From positions 1 through 64,000 of the forward strand of contig JBCBKP010000016.1 in the NCBI GenBank assembly GCA_038521625.1: a DNA stretch of 64,000 bases. The letters run 5' to 3'. The position numbers and the translations under genes were made by a program. Of this stretch, positions 59,733 to 64,000 are shown piece by piece; positions within the stretch are counted from its first letter, which is position 1; each line of letters opens with the position of its first letter. The notes beneath the pieces were generated by a model that was given only the letters and a program-made list of their open reading frames with translations, was not told the DNA's origin and did no database searches. This stretch comes from JBCBKP01 sp038521625. Its GTDB lineage: Bacteria; Planctomycetota; Phycisphaerae; Phycisphaerales; UBA1924.

Positions 59733-60947
59733 ATGGCACACGAAAGGATCTCGTCGCCATTGTGGGTCCAGACCGAGTACCGCTCGCGGTTCGGCCTGCT
59801 CGGCTCGATGGCCCAGGAACTGCTCCAGGCCGCCAACGATCGCGGCATCGAGGCCGCCGCCGCCGGCGGCACCGACGACACCACGCTCGCCGGGCGCGGC
59901 ACCTTCGTCTTCTTCAACGCCCCGCCGACCGTCCGCGACCTCCCGCCGGGACTCCTCGCGCCCGCCGGCCAGCTCCGCGCCGTCCAGTTCTTCGTCGACC
60001 ACCCGCTCGCGCTGCACGCACCTGTCCTCGACGCGCTCCAGCACGGCGGCCGCATCGACCGCCTCGCGCTGGTCATGCCCTGCCGCGACGACGCCGAGAT
60101 CGCCACCAGCCGCTGGCCCGGCCTGAGCGTCGCGCACGCGCCCCACGGCGTCGCGCGCCACGCGCTCTGCGACGAATCGACCATCACCGAGCACGAGCTC
60201 GCCGCACGCCCCGCCGACTGCGTCGTCGCCGGCTGGATCCACTCCCGAGACGAGATCCGCCAGCTCGCGTCGATCCTCCCGGGCAGCATGCACAACCCCG
60301 CCTTCGAGGTCGCCGCGCGGCTCGTCGAGTCGCCCACCACGCCGTTCTCCACCGCCGCCGAGGACATCCTCCCCGGCGTGCTCAGCGCCGACCGCCAACT
60401 GCTCGTCGCCTTCTGGCGCGTCGTCACCGCGATCACCGGCCGCGAGCGCCGCAGCTCCATGGTCGAGGCGCTCCAGGGACGCACCCTCCGCGTCTACGGC
60501 CCGCCCGCATGGCAGGAGTTCTGCGAGGGCACCATCGAATACCACGGCGAGGCGCCCTACGCCCGCATCGCCCGCGTCTTCGGCGAGGGACGCACCGTCC
60601 TGGCCTGGGCCCCGACGCAGTTCGCGACCGGGCACAGCGAACGCGTGCTGCTCGCGATGGCCTCGGGCGCCGTCACGCTCGCCGAAGACAAGCCGAGCTT
60701 CAGATCCGAGATCGACCCCGAGGGCCAGGCCGCGCTGACCTTCGACGGCGCCGACCCGGCGACGATCCGGGCGTCGCTCGAGGTCGCCCTGACCGACCAC
60801 GAGGAGGCGATCGAGCGAGCTCGCGCCGCCCGCCGCCTCGTCGAATCGCGACACCTCTGGGCCCACCGCCTCGACGCCATCCTCGAGGCCGCCTCCGGCG
60901 AACGCCGCGGCGGCGACGCCCGGGGCCGGTCGGCGCACGCCGCCTGA
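59733..60947 (+). CDS. CgeB-like glycosyltransferase family protein
   Basis: This is a 404-residue protein with a two-lobe GT-B layout. The N-terminal lobe starts MAHERISSPLWVQTEYRSRF, with VQFFVDHPLALHAPVLDALQ (the FxxDxP-like motif of CgeB/DUF3880 proteins). The C-terminal lobe has RTLRVYGPPAWQEFCEGTIE and the nucleotide-sugar segment FATGHSERVLLAMASGAVTL, where the E of SERV fits the GT-B phosphate/ribose contact. A longer in-frame start would add 44 Pro/Arg-rich residues that look non-coding. The acceptor is unknown. coaD follows after 11 bases. Confidence 0.7.
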   Translation: MAHERISSPLWVQTEYRSRFGLLGSMAQELLQAANDRGIEAAAAGGTDDTTLAGRGTFVFFNAPPTVRDLPPGLLAPAGQLRAVQFFVDHPLALHAPVLDALQHGGRIDRLALVMPCRDDAEIATSRWPGLSVAHAPHGVARHALCDESTITEHELAARPADCVVAGWIHSRDEIRQLASILPGSMHNPAFEVAARLVESPTTPFSTAAEDILPGVLSADRQLLVAFWRVVTAITGRERRSSMVEALQGRTLRVYGPPAWQEFCEGTIEYHGEAPYARIARVFGEGRTVLAWAPTQFATGHSERVLLAMASGAVTLAEDKPSFRSEIDPEGQAALTFDGADPATIRASLEVALTDHEEAIERARAARRLVESRHLWAHRLDAILEAASGERRGGDARGRSAHAA

Positions 60948-60958
60948 TACCATCGGGC

Positions 60959-61504
60959 ATGGAAGAGACCGCCGTCTACGCCGGCAGCTTCGACCCGCCG
61001 ACCAACGGCCACGTCTGGATGATCGAGCACGGCGCCAAGCTGTTCGATCGCCTGATCATCGCCGTCGCCGAGAACCCCGAGAAGAACTACTCGTTCGCGG
61101 GCGACAAGCGCATCGCGTGGCTCCGCGGCATCGCCGCCGGGTTCGAGAACGTCGAGGTCATCTCGATCGAGAACCAATTCCTCGCGCACTTCGCCCGTGA
61201 CCTGGGCGTCCGCTTCGTCCTCCGCGGCATCCGCAACGAGGACGACTACCAGTACGAGCGCGCCATGCGCTACGTCAACACCGACCTGCACCCCGGCCTG
61301 ACGACGGTCTTCCTCATGCCGCCCCGCGCGCTGTGCGAGGTCAGCTCCAGCTTCGTGAAGGGCATGATCGGCCCGAAGGGCTGGGAGCCGATCGTCGAGG
61401 GCTATGTCCCCGCCAGCGTCTACGCCGACCTGCGGTCCTGGGCCGAGTCAGCCGACGCCGCCCGCCCGCCCTCCAAGCTCGGCGTGACCGGCGAGGGCGA
61501 ATAG
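60959..61504 (+). CDS. coaD: Phosphopantetheine adenylyltransferase
   Basis: CoaD catalyses the penultimate step of coenzyme A synthesis. It shows AVYAGSFDPPTNGHVWMI with the T/HxGH nucleotidyltransferase motif, then FVLRGIRNEDDYQYERAMRY, which matches the RGLRxxxDFEYExQM region of CoaD, and SSSFVKGMIG, the C-terminal S-S-S-x-V-K loop. At 181 residues it is about 15 longer than most CoaD because of a polar tail. It starts 11 bases after the glycosyltransferase gene and is probably co-transcribed with it. Confidence 0.95.
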   Translation: MEETAVYAGSFDPPTNGHVWMIEHGAKLFDRLIIAVAENPEKNYSFAGDKRIAWLRGIAAGFENVEVISIENQFLAHFARDLGVRFVLRGIRNEDDYQYERAMRYVNTDLHPGLTTVFLMPPRALCEVSSSFVKGMIGPKGWEPIVEGYVPASVYADLRSWAESADAARPPSKLGVTGEGE

Positions 61505-61680
61505 CCCGCCGCCGCCAGGATCTGAGGCGGCCCCAGCGCCCGCAGCCCCAGCGCCCCCAGCCGCAGTGCACGCACTTCAGAGTCGCCTTCGCCGACCCGA
61601 CGACCGGCCCCGACCTCAGCACAGACTCAGCCGGGCACTCACTCGTCACGACGCCAGTCGAACGATGCCGCCCCAACACA

Positions 61681-61708
61681 CGGATGCCGGTTGCCGGTTG
61701 CCGGATGC
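61681..61708 (-). repeat. Four-unit heptamer array after aroA
   Basis: Four heptamers CGGATGC, CGGTTGC, CGGTTGC, CGGATGC lie three bases past the aroA stop codon on the minus strand, where they read as GGCATCC/GGCAACC. This is the same heptamer family as at 55799-55860, 57474-57501 and 63441-63482, here without an accompanying hairpin. Confidence 0.65.
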
Positions 61709-61711
61709 CGA

Positions 61712-63115
61712 CTACTCGTACAACCGCGCCAGCTCCCCGAAGTACCCCGGGAACGTCTTCGCCACGCACTTCGGATCGTCGATCACCACGTTCGGCCGCC
61801 GCAGCGCCACCAGCGCCAGCGCCATCGCCATCCGGTGGTCGTCGTACGTCTCGAACACGACCTCGGGGACGGACTCGCGGCAATCGACCCCGCCCCTCGG
61901 CGGCGTGATCGTCATCGCGTCCGGGTCGCCCGCCGCGTCCGCCTCGATCACCACGCCGATCTTCGCCATCTCGTTCTGCAACGCCGCGATCCGGTCGGTC
62001 TCCTTGACCCGCAGCGTCCGCACGCCCCGCACCACGCTCGGGCCGTCCGCGAACGCGAGCACCACCGCCAGCGTCACCGCCGCGTCCGGCATGTCCGACA
62101 TGTCGCACATCGTCGCGCGGATCGGATCGCCGCCACGCACCCACACGACCCGCTCCGCGCCGTGGCCGGTCTCCCAGGTGCTCGCCCCGAGCGTGCCCAT
62201 CAAATCCGCGAAACCCGCGTCCCCCTGCGAGGAGCTCGGCCGCAGCCCGCGCACGCCCACCGCGTGGCTCTCCAGCAGCGCCCCCGCGCCCCAGAAGTAC
62301 GTCGCCCCGCTCGCGTCCGGCTCCACGTCCAGCTCGAAGCCGCGCAGCCCCGGCAGCACCCGAAGCGTCCGCAGGTCCTCGCCCGCCCGCACGTTCGCCC
62401 CGACCTCCTCCAGCAGCTCCAGCGTCATCCGCACGTAGCTCGACGACGTGATCTCGCCCGTCATCCGCAGCGTCAATCCGCTCGGCAGGCACGTCGCCGT
62501 CAGCAGCAGCGCGCTCACGAACTGGCTGCTCTGCGTCTTGCCGATCTCCAGCTCCTCGACCGCGAGCTCCGACGGCGGCGTCACCCGCATCGGCGGGCAG
62601 CCGTCCCGGCCGAGGTGCTCCACCGTCGCGCCCAGCGTCCGAAGCGCCTCGCCCAGCTCGCCGATCGGGCGCTGCCGCATCCGCGCGTTCCCGTCGATCA
62701 CCACCGGCCCGTCGCCGCACAGCGCCGCGGCCGCCAGGAACCTCGTCGCCGTCCCCGCGTTATTTAGGTTCAGCACCGGCTCCGGCCCCGCCGGCTTCCA
62801 GCGCCCGCCGACGCCACGCACACGCAGCACCCCCGGCTCCGAACGATCGACGCCCGCGCCGAGCTGCCGGATCGCCGCGAGCATCCGCTCGGCATCGTCC
62901 GCCTCCGCCAGCGCGTGCCGCAGCACGCTCTCGCCATCCGCCAGCGCCGCCAGCAGCAACGCCCGGTTCGTCAGGCTCTTCGAGCCCGGCGGCCGGACCG
63001 TGACCTCGAGCGGCGCCCGCCCCGGCGCACGCCGGAACAGCGGGATCGCCAGACGCCCCGGCAGCTCCGCCAGCGGCAGCCTCAGAAAGTCGAGTTCGGC
63101 CGTCCCATCACCCAT
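61712..63115 (-). CDS. aroA: 3-phosphoshikimate 1-carboxyvinyltransferase
   Basis: This is EPSP synthase of the shikimate pathway, 467 residues. It has TVRPPGSKSLTNRALLLAAL, the phosphate-binding Lys/Ser/Arg motif, then LNLNNAGTATRFLAAAALCG, QSSQFVSALLLTA, VRTLRVKETDRIAALQNEMA and VFETYDDHRMAMALALVAL with its Asp and His. The GTAxR loop has Phe where E. coli has Pro101, and Asn replaces the Gly before Asn94. The start at 63115 leaves a 35-residue lead-in before the core, slightly longer than usual. A heptamer array follows the stop. Confidence 0.94.
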   Translation of the reverse strand: MGDGTAELDFLRLPLAELPGRLAIPLFRRAPGRAPLEVTVRPPGSKSLTNRALLLAALADGESVLRHALAEADDAERMLAAIRQLGAGVDRSEPGVLRVRGVGGRWKPAGPEPVLNLNNAGTATRFLAAAALCGDGPVVIDGNARMRQRPIGELGEALRTLGATVEHLGRDGCPPMRVTPPSELAVEELEIGKTQSSQFVSALLLTATCLPSGLTLRMTGEITSSSYVRMTLELLEEVGANVRAGEDLRTLRVLPGLRGFELDVEPDASGATYFWGAGALLESHAVGVRGLRPSSSQGDAGFADLMGTLGASTWETGHGAERVVWVRGGDPIRATMCDMSDMPDAAVTLAVVLAFADGPSVVRGVRTLRVKETDRIAALQNEMAKIGVVIEADAAGDPDAMTITPPRGGVDCRESVPEVVFETYDDHRMAMALALVALRRPNVVIDDPKCVAKTFPGYFGELARLYE

Positions 63116-63217
63116 CGCGGGCGGAGTGTAGTGGGGCCCCGCCCCGCCCACGCACAACGAGAATCGCCCCGCCCGAACCCATCGGTTCCAAACATCCTTG
63201 ACCCCGATTAGCGACCG

Positions 63218-63391
63218 GAGCATCAGCGACGGGCTTGACTCGCGGGCGGATGCCCGCGACGCGGCTGAGCCGCCGGAGCATCAGCGACGGGCTTGACTCG
63301 CGGGCGGATGCCCGCGACGCGGCTGAGCCGCCGGAGCATCAGCGACGGGCTTGACTCGCGGGCGGATGCCCGCGACGCGACCGAGCCGCCA
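63218..63391 (-). repeat. 58-bp tandem repeat, three copies with hairpins
   Basis: Three consecutive units start at 63218, 63276 and 63334. The first two are identical; the third diverges only in its last ten or so bases. Each unit contains a stem of arms TCGCGGGC/GCCCGCGA with loop GGAT (63240-63259, 63298-63317, 63356-63375). The first two also hold the palindrome GCGGCTGAGCCGC. There are no spacers, so it is not a CRISPR array. Confidence 0.85.
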
Positions 63392-63440
63392 GAGCGTGAG
63401 CGAGGCGGAGGGGGCTTCGGGGCCTCGCTTCGGCTTCCCC

Positions 63441-63482
63441 GATGCCCGATGCCTGATGCCCGATGCCCGATGCCTGATGCCC
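63441..63482 (-). repeat. Six-unit heptamer array after groES
   Basis: The units GATGCCC and GATGCCT alternate irregularly over six copies, ending three bases before the groES stop codon (63486). On the minus strand they read GGGCATC/AGGCATC. They belong to the same heptamer family as the arrays at 55799, 57474 and 61681. Confidence 0.7.
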
Positions 63483-63485
63483 CGC

Positions 63486-63830
63486 TCAATCCACCTCACG
63501 CCGGAACACCGCCACCACGTCCTCCGCCGGGATCACGAACAGCCGGTTGTCCCCCTCGAAATCCACCGGGATCCCGTGCTTGGGGTTGAACAGCACCCGG
63601 TCGTACTGCCGGATCGGGTAATCCTCGTCCCGCTCGATCTGCGCCGAGATCGCCACCACGCGCCCCGTCAAGGTCGGGATCTCGATCTTGTCCGGCAGGT
63701 GCAGCCCGCTCTTGGTCTGCTTGCGGTCCTCGTCCTTGCGGATCAGGACACGCGCGCCCACCGGCTCGACGACCTCCAGCTTCGCGTCGATCTTGCTCTC
63801 GGACGGATCCGGCTTCTTCCTGCTCGCCAT
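63486..63830 (-). CDS. groS: Co-chaperonin GroES-like protein
   Basis: This is a 114-residue Cpn10 protein. A 20-residue Lys/Ser-rich N-terminal extension precedes the domain, which shows VVEPVGARVLIRKDEDRKQT (the opening 'P-L-x-D-R-V-L-V-K' equivalent), SGLHLPDKIEIPTLTGRVVA across the mobile loop, YPIRQYDRVLFNPKHGIPVD and FVIPAEDVVAVF at the C-terminus. The mobile loop is shorter than in E. coli GroES and lacks the usual G-G-I-V-L. No groEL is adjacent. It could be a divergent second GroES rather than the main one. Confidence 0.85.
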   Translation of the reverse strand: MASRKKPDPSESKIDAKLEVVEPVGARVLIRKDEDRKQTKSGLHLPDKIEIPTLTGRVVAISAQIERDEDYPIRQYDRVLFNPKHGIPVDFEGDNRLFVIPAEDVVAVFRREVD

Positions 63831-63852
63831 CGGCGATGCTAGGGGCGGCCGT

Positions 63853-64000
63853 CTACCCCATCGCGATCAGGCCGCCCGGCATCCGGCTCCGATCGACGAA
63901 CGGCTGAAGATGCCGACCCGGGCACGCCGTCGGCGCCCACTCCCGGTGTGTGTGCACCTGCCGCGCCGTCAGGCGGTACTTGCCCGTCAGCTGCGAGACG
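63853..64000 (-). CDS. N-acetylmuramoyl-L-alanine amidase-like, C-terminal end
   Basis: Only about 49 codons are in the window; the gene enters from the right edge and ends TAG at 63853. It reads SQLTGKYRLTARQVHTHREW, APTACPGRHLQPFVD and onward to a short GGLIAMG end. The H-x-x-x...T-x-C-P-G pattern is the C-terminal metal-ligand and Cys region of the amidase_2/PGRP fold (type 2 amidases). Such enzymes cleave the peptide stem from peptidoglycan. It ends 22 bases before the groES start on the same strand, so the two may be co-transcribed. Confidence 0.7.
   Translation of the reverse strand, partial: VSQLTGKYRLTARQVHTHREWAPTACPGRHLQPFVDRSRMPGGLIAMG

Larger units (their letters stand above)
63116..63485. 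other. Repeat-bearing intergenic region between groES and aroA
   Basis: This 370-base gap between two minus-strand genes holds no credible gene. About half is occupied by the triplicated 58-bp repeat (63218-63391) and a heptamer array (63441-63482). The 63116-63217 part, next to the aroA start, must hold the aroA promoter if aroA has its own; no clear box pair was seen. Confidence 0.6.

Noticed and set aside
63218..63391. Possible CRISPR array
   Set aside because: The three 58-bp units are directly abutting with no spacers and no cas genes are nearby. It is a tandem repeat with hairpins.

Overview
The window is very GC-rich bacterial chromosome with tightly packed genes, many short or 4-base overlaps and frequent GTG (occasionally TTG) starts. 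Several markers point to the Planctomycetota, most likely the Phycisphaerae. These are a C-terminal sorting tail of the VPTPGSAA...RRRRG type, two secreted proteins ending in the duplicated 'GC-type dockerin' (APFGV-DV-FV-FFAG repeats), the Minf_1886 family protein, the 52-residue 'small basic protein' of planctomycetes/verrucomicrobia/chlamydiae, and proteins with planctomycete-style CxxCGYDLxGL...CPECG zinc ribbons. No rRNA, tRNA, CRISPR array, transposase or integrase was recognised.

Layout. 0-7.6 kb: end of an amidohydrolase, a System II cytochrome c assembly pair (ResB, CcsA/ResC), a 3-methyladenine DNA glycosylase, a Minf_1886 protein and an AI-2E-type permease. 7.7-21 kb: a large secreted dockerin protein, Ffh, an aminotransferase, PolX, an autoregulated-looking HTH repressor, RecG, DUF971, PyrF and a PEP-CTERM-like protein. 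21-30 kb: a solitary nuoI, the small basic protein, a second aminotransferase, a beta-barrel-like protein, a PAS-LuxR regulator, ThrRS, a lipoprotein and a fatty acid desaturase. 30-36.4 kb: a PadR operon, NrdR, and a two-subunit CoA transferase whose subunits are separated by 2.36 kb. That gap holds a small membrane protein gene, an orphan gene bracketed by a 105-bp perfect direct repeat, a start-less gene remnant and a YHS-domain protein. 36.5-42.9 kb: two zinc-ribbon paralogues around a membrane protein, an M19 dipeptidase, an M48 protease, UbiE and a second dockerin protein. 43.3-55.7 kb: a divergent cobalamin-binding protein, an ECF sigma operon, TypA followed by a previously uncalled 45-residue zinc ribbon, further zinc-ribbon membrane proteins, an ArnT-like transferase, L21, an MscS channel, a C45-type acyltransferase and a short asparaginase. 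55.9-64 kb: nitroreductase, GlcG/HbpS, isocitrate dehydrogenase, a CgeB-like glycosyltransferase, CoaD, AroA, GroES and the end of an amidase.

The most interesting non-coding signal is a composite repeat family in the last 8.5 kb. Heptamer arrays (GGCATCM on the minus strand) lie beside hairpins of the form TCGC-N4-GGAN-N4'-GCGA whose inner arms change in a compensating way between copies. All copies lie just downstream of minus-strand stop codons, and two loci share the same order of four modules. The second most interesting region is the 33.4-34.9 kb segment, where a direct-repeat architecture suggests an insertion that split the CoA-transferase operon.

Most gene functions are housekeeping. 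The window reads as core chromosome with a few small accessory insertions rather than as a genomic island.
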